From contig NZ_AKJY01000062.1 of NCBI RefSeq assembly GCF_000282115.1, forward strand, positions 1-37,332: a stretch of 37,332 bases of DNA. Reading direction: 5' to 3'. The notes under the pieces were generated by a model, which searched no databases, was not told where the DNA came from, and was given only the letters and a program-made list of their open reading frames with translations. The DNA comes from Chryseobacterium populi (GTDB lineage Bacteria > Bacteroidota > Bacteroidia > Flavobacteriales > Weeksellaceae). Position numbers and translations under genes: made by a program. This document shows, piece after piece, positions 18,228 through 26,145 of this stretch (positions are counted from its first letter, which is position 1; each line of letters opens with the position of its first letter).

Positions 18228-18607
18228 GAAAGAACTTCACCGATGTGGACTTAAACCGCTCTGTCGGAAACCTTCTGAGACTGGGCGTTATTTTATCGGT
18301 TATCACATCACTTATCGGTTTTGTCAAGTTATTCCTGGAAGGTTTTAAAATGCCTAAAAAATATTCCAGCCTTGATATGGGGACATCCTCGGAAAAGGTA
18401 TGGGGACATTTCTGGACTACCCTGTGTAAAGGAGAAGGAATGGCCATTATTCAGCTGGGAATCCTTCTGCTTATCTTCACTCCTTTAATGAGGATTGTTT
18501 TTGCATGGATCGGTTATTTGAAAGAAAAAGATTACGTTTATGTTATCATTTCTTCAATCGTTTTAGCCATTATGATCGTCAGCTTTCTTACCGGTTACGC
18601 TCACTAA
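18224..18607 (+). CDS. DUF1634 membrane protein, partner of TauE/SafE
   Basis: The 127-residue protein has three hydrophobic helices (about 15-35, 72-92, 100-122) and the DUF1634 pattern LGVILSVITSLIGFVKLF...GEGMAIIQLGILLLIFTPLMRI. Its start overlaps the stop of the TauE/SafE gene by 4 bp, so translation is likely coupled and the two may form one complex. I know of no proven function for DUF1634. The convergent VOC gene ends 2 nt away, with no obvious terminator between them. Confidence 0.85.
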   Translation: MRKNFTDVDLNRSVGNLLRLGVILSVITSLIGFVKLFLEGFKMPKKYSSLDMGTSSEKVWGHFWTTLCKGEGMAIIQLGILLLIFTPLMRIVFAWIGYLKEKDYVYVIISSIVLAIMIVSFLTGYAH

Positions 18608-18609
18608 AA

Positions 18610-18987
18610 TTACATTTCATAAAACTCAAGAGGGAGCTTATCAGGGTCCCGGGTAAAGAAGAATTCTTTTCCTGTGAATTCATCAATACGGATTTCTTCA
18701 CAATTCAGGCCTTTATTGATTAATTCCCGGCGTTTTTCATTTACGTTTTCTACTGAAAAAGCGAGATGTCTTAAACCACAGGCTTCCGGTCCGGACGGCC
18801 TTTCAGGAGGGTCAGGAAATGAAAACAATTCTATGATATAATGATCTCCGATGGCAAGATCTAATTTATAAGACTGCCTTTCTTCACGGTATACTTCACG
18901 GATGATATTCAATCCTAAAATTTCAGTGTAGAATTTTTTAGAGACTTCATAATTTGAACCTATAATAGCAATATGATGTATTTTCAT
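18610..18987 (-). CDS. VOC-family (glyoxalase I-like, YaeR/GloA2 type) protein
   Basis: The 125-residue protein is a single VOC domain. MKIHHIAIIGSNYEVSKKFYTEILGL supplies the first metal-ligand His (the second of the HH pair in most relatives), YIIELFSFPDPPERPSGPEACGLRHLAFSVENV the middle Glu and the second His, and EFTGKEFFFTRDPDKLPLEFYEM the final Glu. This matches the YaeR/GloA2 group of uncharacterised glyoxalase-like proteins. The reaction is unknown; methylglyoxal is not implied. It starts 3 nt after the NTF2-like gene on the same strand. Confidence 0.85.
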   Translation of the reverse strand: MKIHHIAIIGSNYEVSKKFYTEILGLNIIREVYREERQSYKLDLAIGDHYIIELFSFPDPPERPSGPEACGLRHLAFSVENVNEKRRELINKGLNCEEIRIDEFTGKEFFFTRDPDKLPLEFYEM

Positions 18988-18990
18988 TCT

Positions 18991-19431
18991 TTATTTTTTA
19001 CAGTTTTCCTTTCTTCTCGTATCAATAAGGTACTGTATTTTCCAGCCGTCATTTTGTTTTACCAGTTGAAAGCTATTTGCACCGCAATGAGAAAACTGGC
19101 CTTTAAAGTAAAACTGATAAGGCGTAAAGACACTTGCCAGGCTTCCGTCATTATGAATCGCTTCTATCGTGATCCTTTCATCGAGATCATTTTTGGAGTA
19201 TTTGGAAATCGAAGAAACAAAATCTTTTATATCTTCATTTTTAACAGTTCCTTCTTTTGTGATGGTCTGAAGGATTGCACCTTCTGAAAAAACGGTCTTT
19301 AACAGCTCAGGATCGGCATTTTTCATCGCAAGAAATAAATTCCGGATCGGTTTTTCAATTTCCTGGTTCTGGGATTGCTGCCCGAAACAGAAAGCGGATA
19401 ATAACAATGTCACACCTAGTATTTTATTCAT
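18991..19431 (-). CDS. Exported NTF2-like (SnoaL/DUF4440 type) protein
   Basis: The 146-residue product has a signal peptide (MNKILGVTLLLSAFCFG) and an NTF2-like cone-fold pattern: IEKPIRNLFLAMKNADPELLKTVFSEGAILQ, a helix-strand middle, and the final strand pair GANSFQLVKQNDGWKIQYLIDTRR. Such domains bind small ligands or have lost activity, and no catalytic residue set can be assigned. It lies 3 nt before the VOC gene, so both are likely expressed together. The upstream spacer to 19768 holds no gene. Confidence 0.75.
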   Translation of the reverse strand: MNKILGVTLLLSAFCFGQQSQNQEIEKPIRNLFLAMKNADPELLKTVFSEGAILQTITKEGTVKNEDIKDFVSSISKYSKNDLDERITIEAIHNDGSLASVFTPYQFYFKGQFSHCGANSFQLVKQNDGWKIQYLIDTRRKENCKK

Positions 19432-19768
19432 AGGAATATCAATTAGTCTTAAATATAAAATTAAAAAAATTACTACTTTAAACCATGGAATAATTTAATA
19501 AAGTTTAATTAAGGTCTGCCTCTAATAATTTGATGATTTATTGATACTTTACTTTTGTGAGTTAAATAAACTAAAAAAAAATAACCCTAGACTTTGTCAT
19601 TCCGCAGGAATCTAAACATTCATTATAATTATAAAAACAGTTATATAATTTTTAACTACAGATTGCCCAAATTTATACAGATGAATACTTTTATAATCGG
19701 CGTCATCAGCTAAATCTGCGAGCTAAAATTGAAAAACGGGCTAAAACCCGTTTTCCTTATATCTTTAT
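19432..19768. other. 337-nt gene-free spacer with repeat-like segments
   Basis: No coding potential was seen. Three segments stand out: TCATTCCGCAGGAATC around 19597-19612 (with the small palindrome ATTCC-GCA-GGAAT); CTACAGATTGCCCAAATTTATACAGATG... running to AGCTAAATCTGCGAGCTAA (about 19658-19724); and the hairpin at 19733-19754. From memory, phrases like these recur between genes in Flavobacteriia genomes, but that cannot be checked here. Confidence 0.4.
19733..19754 (-). terminator. Terminator after mvaD
   Basis: An 8-bp stem AAAACGGG/CCCGTTTT with a 6-nt loop is followed on the minus strand by a fifth T. It lies 15 nt after the mvaD stop and closes the reductase-ligase-mvaD unit. Confidence 0.65.
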
Positions 19769-20827
19769 TTAAAACCTCATTATATCCTTCATTACTCCAT
19801 TCTTCTGGGTATGTTGCAGTAATTCGGTTTCTATAAATGTTTTAATTTTCTCTTCAGAACCGTTATCCGGGAACAAAAGATGAACATTAGCCCCGGCATC
19901 TAAAGTAAAGAATAAGGGCAGTCCGGTTTCTCTTCTGAAATCCCAGATCTTATTGATTACTTCCAGCGTACCTGTCTTCATCAGGATAAATGCAGGATCA
20001 CTCATCATCATCATCGCATGTAAAGTAAGCGCTTCATGCTCTACCAGCTTAATAAAACTCTGCATATCTCCGTCTTTCAGGATCTGCTTCATCGGAACAA
20101 AATTTTCTCTTGCTTCCTGAAATCTTCTTTCCGCATAAGGATTAGATTTCATTAAACCATGCCCCACTGTTGAAGAAACACTTTTCTGCCCTTCATGAAT
20201 CAGTAAAACCCAGTCGTTAAAGCTTTTGAAAATATCGTGAATTTCAGCATCAGGATATTGTACAGCAAACAGATCCGAACTTCCGGAAACTTCATCGGAT
20301 TCACCCCAGACTACGAGCCCGTTATATAGGCTTCTGCACGCACTTCCACTTCCCAGTCTTGCCAGGAACGATGCTTTTTTCAATGATCCTTCATCTGAAT
20401 TCTTCCCTGAAAACACCTCATCCAGCTTCATCAGACATTTTGCAATTGCTCCGAATCCGGAAGCAGAACTTGCAATCCCTGAGCTGTGAGGAAATGTATT
20501 TTCGGTTCTGATAACGTATTTACCTTTTAAAATCCAGGATAGATACGGTTCTATATTTTTAAAATATTTCTCGATTTTCTCAGCAAATTTCACTTCTTCA
20601 TTTCCTGCTAAAAAAGTCTGGACAGAAAAAGGTTCATCAGCCAAAAATTCCATTGTGGTATTGGTTTTACAATGATTTAAGGTATAGCTGATGCTTGGGT
20701 TGGCCGGAATCTGGTTTTCATATTTCCCCCAATATTTGATCAGGGCAATATTAGAGGGGCAGCTTTCCGAAACGGTTTCTGTATGGATGGTAAAATTTTG
20801 TTTTCCTAGAAATTCCTGTGTTGTCAT
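19769..20827 (-). CDS. mvaD: Diphosphomevalonate decarboxylase
   Basis: The 352-residue GHMP-superfamily enzyme has the family start SNIALIKYWGKYENQIPANPSIS, the phosphate-binding FPHSSGIASSASGFGAIA stretch, GSGSACRSLYNGLVVWGE, and FFTLDAGANVHLLFPD near the end. It converts mevalonate diphosphate to isopentenyl diphosphate with ATP, the last step of the mevalonate route, which many Flavobacteriia use instead of the MEP route. It is the third gene of a minus-strand run, 42 nt after the acyl-CoA ligase. No other mevalonate gene is in the window. Confidence 0.95.
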   Translation of the reverse strand: MTTQEFLGKQNFTIHTETVSESCPSNIALIKYWGKYENQIPANPSISYTLNHCKTNTTMEFLADEPFSVQTFLAGNEEVKFAEKIEKYFKNIEPYLSWILKGKYVIRTENTFPHSSGIASSASGFGAIAKCLMKLDEVFSGKNSDEGSLKKASFLARLGSGSACRSLYNGLVVWGESDEVSGSSDLFAVQYPDAEIHDIFKSFNDWVLLIHEGQKSVSSTVGHGLMKSNPYAERRFQEARENFVPMKQILKDGDMQSFIKLVEHEALTLHAMMMMSDPAFILMKTGTLEVINKIWDFRRETGLPLFFTLDAGANVHLLFPDNGSEEKIKTFIETELLQHTQKNGVMKDIMRF

Positions 20828-20869
20828 AATTTAATTTAAATGGGCCTGTATCATTCCGGCTGATGGCTT

Positions 20870-22636
20870 CTAATACATTTTCTCAATAATATCAGCGTAT
20901 TTTTTAAGAACTACATTTCTTTTCACTTTTAAAGTCGGCGTAATTTCTCCGGTATTGATATCAAATTCCGAAGGCATCAGCGTGAATTTTTTCACTTTTT
21001 CAAAATCTGATAAGTCATGTTCAAGCTCACTGATCTTGTCTTTATATAAATGAATAATTTCTTCTTTCTTCACCAGTTCCTCCCAATTCGTAAACGGAAT
21101 ATTATTTTTCTTAATATAATCGTCCAGAAATTCAAAATTCGGAACAATTAAAGCCGAAACAAATTGTCTTCCCTCTGCAATCAGCACAATCTGCTGAATG
21201 TAATTATTATTGGTCAGAAGGTTTTCAATCTGCTGTGGTGCAATATATTTTCCGTTAGATGTTTTCATAAGATCCTTGATCCGGTCTGTAATGATCAGAT
21301 TACCTTTATCATCTATTTTCCCGGCATCACCGGTTTTAAACCAACCATCTTCCGTAAAAACCGCTTTTGTATCTTCAGGCCTGTTGTAATATCCTTTCAT
21401 AATTCCATTTCCTTTAGCCTGGATCTCATCATTCTCTCCGATACGGATTTCAACTCCCGGCAGAGGTTTTCCACTGGTTCCGTGCTCAAAACGGGTCAAA
21501 GGGAAAAGGGTAAGGGTAGCTGTAGTTTCCGTTAATCCGTAGCCTACGGTAACATGAATTCCTACAGATTCAAAAAACCGGGTTACTTCGGGAGATAAAG
21601 AGGCTCCGCCACAAGGCAGAAACCAGAGCCTGCCACCCATTCTCTCTTTAATTTTACTGAAAACCAGCATATCTGCAATGGATTCTTTGAGCTTTAATCC
21701 AAGCGGAAGTAGATTTTCATTTTTTCTGAATTCCGCTGTTTGTTTACCTACTTCCAATGCCCAGTTGAAGATTTTCTTTTTCAATGGAGACCCTCCGGCG
21801 GCCATATCATTCACTCCGGCATAAATTTTCTGGAAAAACCTTGGTACGGCGCACATCATGGTTGGTTTTACTTCTCCCAGAGCCTTTGCAATATTCTTCG
21901 GGTCTTCAAGAAAGTAGACTCTTGCCCCACCGTACAGGCAAAGCAGGCTCCAGCTTCTTTCAAAGACATGACTTAGCGGTAAAAATGCCAGTGAAAGCTC
22001 TTCTTCAAAATTTTTAAATTTAAAAAACTCAAAGTGGGCATCGAAGGCTTTAATAAAATTTCCGTGGGTAAGCATGACTCCTTTTGGAGTCCCGGTAGTA
22101 CCCGAGGTATAAATTAATGTCGCAACATCTTCATGTTCTTTTTTGCAGATCTCAGTTTTTGGAGACGTCTTTGCAATAAAATCTTCAAGATAGAAACTGT
22201 TGTTCTCTTTTTTGATCCAGACTGCTTTTTTAGAAACAATAATGGTCTGAAGATGGTTATCTTCTTTTAACAAAAACTCAAGACAGGCATCATATTGTGC
22301 CTGATCACCCACTAAAACCGCCTTAGCTCCGGAATCATTGATGATATATTCTGCCTGTTCAGCATTATTGGTTGAATAAATAGGAACCGTAATCGCCCCG
22401 ATAGACAGGGAAGCCAGATCAAAGATCATCCATTCCGCAGAATTATCAGAATAAATGGCAACCTTGTCATTTTCCTGAATTCCCGCATTTTTCAGTGCAT
22501 TGGCTGTTTTAAAGATCATTTCACTGAATTTTTTCCAGCTCAGTTCTTTCCACACTTCTTTTTTCTTAAAACCTATTGCAGATTTTACGGAATGCTTTTC
22601 TACATTTTTACGGATAATAGCCTCTGCAAGATTCAT
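20870..22636 (-). CDS. Long-chain fatty acid-CoA ligase (AMP-forming)
   Basis: The 588-residue protein is an adenylate-forming enzyme of the FAA1/FadD type: the P-loop YTSGTTGTPKGVMLTHGN (about 170-190), LPLSHVFERSW, GYGLTETTATLTLF, GWFKTGDAGKIDDKGNLIITDRIKD, and SNGKYIAPQQIENLL, with the C-terminal lid ending EITPTLKVKRNVVLKKY. The length (about 600) and TSNGKYI motif fit the long-chain group. It should activate fatty acids to acyl-CoA at the membrane. Its ATG abuts the reductase stop with no gap, so the two are coupled. Confidence 0.92.
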   Translation of the reverse strand: MNLAEAIIRKNVEKHSVKSAIGFKKKEVWKELSWKKFSEMIFKTANALKNAGIQENDKVAIYSDNSAEWMIFDLASLSIGAITVPIYSTNNAEQAEYIINDSGAKAVLVGDQAQYDACLEFLLKEDNHLQTIIVSKKAVWIKKENNSFYLEDFIAKTSPKTEICKKEHEDVATLIYTSGTTGTPKGVMLTHGNFIKAFDAHFEFFKFKNFEEELSLAFLPLSHVFERSWSLLCLYGGARVYFLEDPKNIAKALGEVKPTMMCAVPRFFQKIYAGVNDMAAGGSPLKKKIFNWALEVGKQTAEFRKNENLLPLGLKLKESIADMLVFSKIKERMGGRLWFLPCGGASLSPEVTRFFESVGIHVTVGYGLTETTATLTLFPLTRFEHGTSGKPLPGVEIRIGENDEIQAKGNGIMKGYYNRPEDTKAVFTEDGWFKTGDAGKIDDKGNLIITDRIKDLMKTSNGKYIAPQQIENLLTNNNYIQQIVLIAEGRQFVSALIVPNFEFLDDYIKKNNIPFTNWEELVKKEEIIHLYKDKISELEHDLSDFEKVKKFTLMPSEFDINTGEITPTLKVKRNVVLKKYADIIEKMY

Positions 22637-23650
22637 TTATTTCTTCAGCTTTTTGTCGTTAATATAATTATTGAGGTGGAAATCAATACTTTCCTGAACG
22701 GGGATAAACTGATACTCCAGCTTTTCTTTAATTTTATGATTGGAAATGGTGTTAAATGACGTTATCGATTCGATATTCGATCTTGTAACGATCTTCAGTT
22801 TAGGAATCAGCCACCCGAAGAGTATGTTGCCCCATCTTCCGGCATTTAATTGTGTCTTTGAAAGAATTCTGGCATCTTTAAGTCCTAATTTTTTACGGAT
22901 CTGATGCCCCACTTCTGCATATTTTTTATTTCCGGAAACAATAATAAAACGTTCTCCGAAAACATTCTTTTCCATTAGTTCTACAGCAATTTTCGCAACA
23001 TCCCTTACATCAACATAGGAAGAACCGCCTGAAAATGTAAAGCTGTTATCTTCAAAAGTATGGAAAAGCTCACCACTGCTTTGATTCCAGTTTCCGCTTC
23101 CTATAATGATTCCGGGATTGAGGATAATGGTATTCAAACCTTCTGCAGATGCCCTCCAGACTTCCATTTCAGATAAATGTTTGGAAATGGCATAAGCCGG
23201 ATGTTCAAGTTTGGGATTAAATTCTGAATCTTCATCCAGTTCCCCTTTTTCATTAAACCCGTCTAAAACGGCAACAGAGCTTACATGAAGAAATTTTTTC
23301 ACTTCAGAACCTTCACAGGCAAACAAAAGGTTCCCGGTACCTTTGATATTGGTATGGTACATTTCTTTTTCATCTTTCGGGTTAAAGCTCACCTTTGCGG
23401 CACAGTGGTAGATTTCTTCTACCCCTTTCAGGGCATCCTGTAAAGAATTGATATCATCAAAATCGGTATCAACCCATTCAATTTTATTGAAAAAATCGCC
23501 GGGACTTTCCGTATAAAATGTATACGAATGTTTTACTTCGTTTAAATTGCTTGTGGGTCTTTTGGCAGCACGAACTTTTTTTCCTCTTTTCAGAAGTTCC
23601 AAAACGATTATTCTGCCCAAAATTCCGGTTGCCCCCGTTACAAAAACCAT
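22637..23650 (-). CDS. NAD(P)-dependent epimerase/dehydratase (extended SDR)
   Basis: The protein of about 337 residues has an N-terminal nucleotide-binding FVTGATGILGRIIVLELLKRGKKV, YHCAAKVSF, and the catalytic YAISK pair (Tyr and Lys) with an upstream Ser in LHVSSVAV. This resembles dihydroflavonol-4-reductase-like and 3-beta-hydroxysteroid-type extended SDRs, whose true substrates in Bacteroidota are mostly unknown. I use the ATG at 23650; the TTG codon just before it is unlikely. It is the first gene of a run with acyl-CoA ligase and mvaD, which hints at a lipid or isoprenoid substrate. Confidence 0.88.
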   Translation of the reverse strand: MVFVTGATGILGRIIVLELLKRGKKVRAAKRPTSNLNEVKHSYTFYTESPGDFFNKIEWVDTDFDDINSLQDALKGVEEIYHCAAKVSFNPKDEKEMYHTNIKGTGNLLFACEGSEVKKFLHVSSVAVLDGFNEKGELDEDSEFNPKLEHPAYAISKHLSEMEVWRASAEGLNTIILNPGIIIGSGNWNQSSGELFHTFEDNSFTFSGGSSYVDVRDVAKIAVELMEKNVFGERFIIVSGNKKYAEVGHQIRKKLGLKDARILSKTQLNAGRWGNILFGWLIPKLKIVTRSNIESITSFNTISNHKIKEKLEYQFIPVQESIDFHLNNYINDKKLKK

Positions 23651-23858
23651 CAATTATTTTCTGCTTGATTGTGACTAAATTATGACAATATTTCTTATCC
23701 GGCAATTCTCCGTTTCATTAAAAAAATCAGAGAACAGCCAATTTTGCAAATTTGCGATTTTTAAAGCATAATCCGGTCTAATTTCACCAATAATATCAGT
23801 TAAAATAATATTTCATGAATAGTTTTTGTAGCAGGTTCCGGTTTATAATAAAATATTT

Positions 23859-24866
23859 TCAGACTAAAACCACGTTGTTTCTTCTCGGGGCTTTATCACA
23901 TAAAAGATCTGCAATACTTTTTGAAATAAGGTTTTCTTCGGTAAGGTTATCTAACCAGAAAAACTCTCCGGCTGCATTGATTTCAATGAAATAATACTCG
24001 TCTTCAGGGGAAACGATGATATCCATTGCGCCATAGTCTACGTTATATACATCCAGAAGCTCAAGAATTTTGGCTTCGATATCTCTGGGAAGTTCTGTTG
24101 GCATCCATTTATCGATCAGGTTTACCCCGTCTTTTCTCCAGTCTACTTTTGCATCATCAAATTTCTGCGAGTCTATTTCAAAAGCGTAAACATCACGGCC
24201 TACCACGGTAACTCTCAATTCTTTTTTCTTTTCAATTTTCTTCTGAAACTGCATCGGGCAATACAATAAAGAATCTAAATCTTCCAATTTTTCCTCTTCA
24301 ATTACGTTCGTAAAAACTACGCTTTCAACACCGTCTTCATAAATTGCAAAACCGGACTGCATCTTTCCGATTACATTCTGATGCTTCAGAATAAAGCTTT
24401 TTGCTTCTTCAGGGTTATTGGTAATACAGGTTTCAGGAATTTTAAACCCTATTTTATCAGCTATTTTCAACTGCTCTTCCTTACTGTCTAATCTTCTGTA
24501 AACACTAGGCTTTCCTAAGGCATAGGTATCAATAGATTCCAGAAATCCGAAAAGTGTAGTACGTATTTCACCCATTGCTGCCCCATAAAATTTGGCATCA
24601 ATTTCTTCTTTAAGTCCGTTCCCCATATTATAAGCTCTCCGGTACCAGACTGCTGTAATATCATCCAAACGGTGTTTTGCATCGGGAGTTTCCAGGGTAC
24701 TTATCCATTGCCCATCCTGGAAAGTGGTTGATAATCTATTTTGCAAAGGGTATAGATCAACATCAAAACGGATGACTTCAAAACCGTTTTTCGCAATATA
24801 GTCAGTTACTTTTTCAATTGAAAAATTATCTGCGGTATGGGTTATAATTAAAATTTTATTGTTCAT
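23859..24866 (-). CDS. mvdD: MvdD/MdnC-like ATP-grasp ligase of a graspetide cluster (omega-ester forming)
   Basis: The 335-residue protein matches the MvdD/MdnC branch of RiPP ATP-grasp enzymes: ILIITHTADNFSIEKVTDYI at the start, the precursor-binding region with AVWYRRAYN, GFLESIDTYALGKPSVYRRLDSKEEQL, GKMQSGFAIYEDG, YCPMQFQKKIEKKKELRVTVVG, and the ATP/metal site IEINAAGEFFWLDNL. In microviridins this branch joins Thr/Ser hydroxyls to Asp/Glu side chains as omega-esters. It overlaps the MvdC-like gene by 11 bp and lies downstream of two precursor genes. A related Chryseobacterium enzyme (CdnC, as I recall) makes both single and bicyclic ester rings in a multicore peptide, which fits the precursors here. 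Confidence 0.92.
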   Translation of the reverse strand: MNNKILIITHTADNFSIEKVTDYIAKNGFEVIRFDVDLYPLQNRLSTTFQDGQWISTLETPDAKHRLDDITAVWYRRAYNMGNGLKEEIDAKFYGAAMGEIRTTLFGFLESIDTYALGKPSVYRRLDSKEEQLKIADKIGFKIPETCITNNPEEAKSFILKHQNVIGKMQSGFAIYEDGVESVVFTNVIEEEKLEDLDSLLYCPMQFQKKIEKKKELRVTVVGRDVYAFEIDSQKFDDAKVDWRKDGVNLIDKWMPTELPRDIEAKILELLDVYNVDYGAMDIIVSPEDEYYFIEINAAGEFFWLDNLTEENLISKSIADLLCDKAPRRNNVVLV

Positions 24867-25815
24867 TGGTTTTCATTCTTTTTATAAGGTTATCTGCAAT
24901 TTTTTCTGCGATGGGAAAATTCAGCTCTTTCTGCAGCATTCCCCATTCTCCCTGTGGGTTGACTTCTAAAAAATAATAGTTTCCGTCTTTTCCTTTGATC
25001 ATATCAACAGCTCCGATATAAAGCCCCATTTCCTTCATCATGAGGGTAAGGTTATTTTTAATATTCTCCGGCAGGTCATAGGAAATCCAGAAATAATCTT
25101 TATCGCCTGTACGCCAGTCTGCATTTTCGCTGTTATTGATTTTTCCTGTAAAAAATTCACCATCAATATAGATGATTCTCAATTCATACTCCTTCCCGAT
25201 ATAAGGCTGGAAGATCATCGGGCAATAAGCAATATCTGCAATATGCTCTAAGTTATCTTCATCAATAATCGTTGTGGAAAGCAGGTCTCCCCCATCCATA
25301 GATTTTGAAATGACTCCATGAAGCTTGGCAACAGCTTTTCCATTACAGTGTTCATGAAAGAAGGAAGTAATTTTTTCCTCATCATTCGAAAAGAGTGTTT
25401 TAGGAATAAGCAGGTTATTTTTCTGCGCAATTCTCAATTGATATAATTTATTTCCGTCTATTTTTTTCTCCTGTTCATACGGATTGATCCAGGGGACATC
25501 TTCCAGAGAGGTATGAAGGTTGTAGCGAAGACTTCCGTATTCATTGAGAAAAATCTGTTTATATTCTTCATCCAGTTCTTCAGGAATGCTGATCTGCCAT
25601 CCTTTTCTGTGCCACACGGCTTTTATATTCCGGGAATCAATTGTATTTCCGTATTCATCCGTCAGCTCAAAAAAACTTTCATTGATATTTATTTTCTGAA
25701 GATGGTTGAGACGGTCTGAATTCAGCCTGAAATAGGGAATATTCTTAGAGGTAAGATATTCAAAAAAAATATCAATATTGTAGAAATCATTGGAATGGGT
25801 GATACAGAGAATCAT
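24856..25815 (-). CDS. mvdC: MvdC/MdnB-like ATP-grasp ligase of a graspetide cluster
   Basis: The 319-residue protein has ITHSNDFYNIDIFFEYL at the N terminus, AVWHRKGWQ in place of the WYRR/WMRR motif, GNKLYQLRIAQKNNLLIPKTLFSNDE, YCPMIFQPYIGKEYELRIIYIDGEFF, and the ATP-site ending FLEVNPQGEWGMLQKELNFPIAEKIADNLI, with GEWGML diagnostic for the MvdC/MdnB branch. In microviridins this enzyme closes the Lys-to-Glu/Asp amide ring after the esters are made. The Lys of the KYPSD core in both precursors is the candidate substrate. It starts 87 nt after the second precursor gene, behind a hairpin, and overlaps the MvdD-like gene by 11 bp. Confidence 0.9.
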   Translation of the reverse strand: MILCITHSNDFYNIDIFFEYLTSKNIPYFRLNSDRLNHLQKININESFFELTDEYGNTIDSRNIKAVWHRKGWQISIPEELDEEYKQIFLNEYGSLRYNLHTSLEDVPWINPYEQEKKIDGNKLYQLRIAQKNNLLIPKTLFSNDEEKITSFFHEHCNGKAVAKLHGVISKSMDGGDLLSTTIIDEDNLEHIADIAYCPMIFQPYIGKEYELRIIYIDGEFFTGKINNSENADWRTGDKDYFWISYDLPENIKNNLTLMMKEMGLYIGAVDMIKGKDGNYYFLEVNPQGEWGMLQKELNFPIAEKIADNLIKRMKTNEQ

Positions 25816-25832
25816 TGCCTTTTGTTATTAAA

Positions 25833-25861
25833 AAAGGAAACTTAGAGTGTAAGTTTCCTTT
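25833..25861 (-). terminator. Hairpin between graspetide precursors and ligases (likely attenuator)
   Basis: A perfect 12-bp stem (25833-25844 with 25850-25861) closes a 5-nt loop. On the minus strand the descending arm ends in TTT and runs into TTAATAAC. It lies 41 nt after the second precursor gene and before the ligase genes. A partial terminator here would give much more precursor than enzyme transcript. Confidence 0.7.
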
Positions 25862-25902
25862 ATTGATGATTGTTATGTTTTATCTTTTATACAAACAATT
25901 CA

Positions 25903-26100
25903 TTATACTGTTGGTACATCATCATCACCGTCAGATGGATATTTCATGGTTTGAGCCATATCCAGAGTTGGTTTTGTAACTACATCTCTTTCCGGGATTG
26001 TAATATCAGGTCCGCCACCTGTAACAGTTTGAGGATCTTTCAATTGTTTTTCTAAGAATGAAGCGAAAAAAGGCTTCTTTTTTGAGCTCTTGTTTTTCAT
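25903..26100 (-). CDS. Graspetide precursor peptide B (65 residues, 2 short cores plus KYPSD core)
   Basis: The leader (KKKPFFASFLEKQLKDPQ) carries the microviridin-type PFFAxFLE helix that ATP-grasp ligases bind. It ends in VTGGG (26-30). The core part holds T34-I-P-E-R-D39, T42-K-P-T-L-D47 and the classical terminal core TMKYPSDGDDD (51-61), which matches the microviridin/marinostatin TxKYPSDx(D/E) pattern, then VPTV. Thr and Asp in each unit are the expected ester partners, and Lys53 with a distal Asp the possible amide pair. The leader is almost the same as in precursor A, 45 nt upstream, so one copy arose by duplication. Products of this class are often serine-protease inhibitors; residue 2 or 3 of the core (Met52/Lys53) would influence which protease. 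Confidence 0.93.
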   Translation of the reverse strand: MKNKSSKKKPFFASFLEKQLKDPQTVTGGGPDITIPERDVVTKPTLDMAQTMKYPSDGDDDVPTV

Positions 26101-26145
26101 AATGTTTTGGTTTAGTTTAAATTAATATCTTGAAGAATTTTTCTA

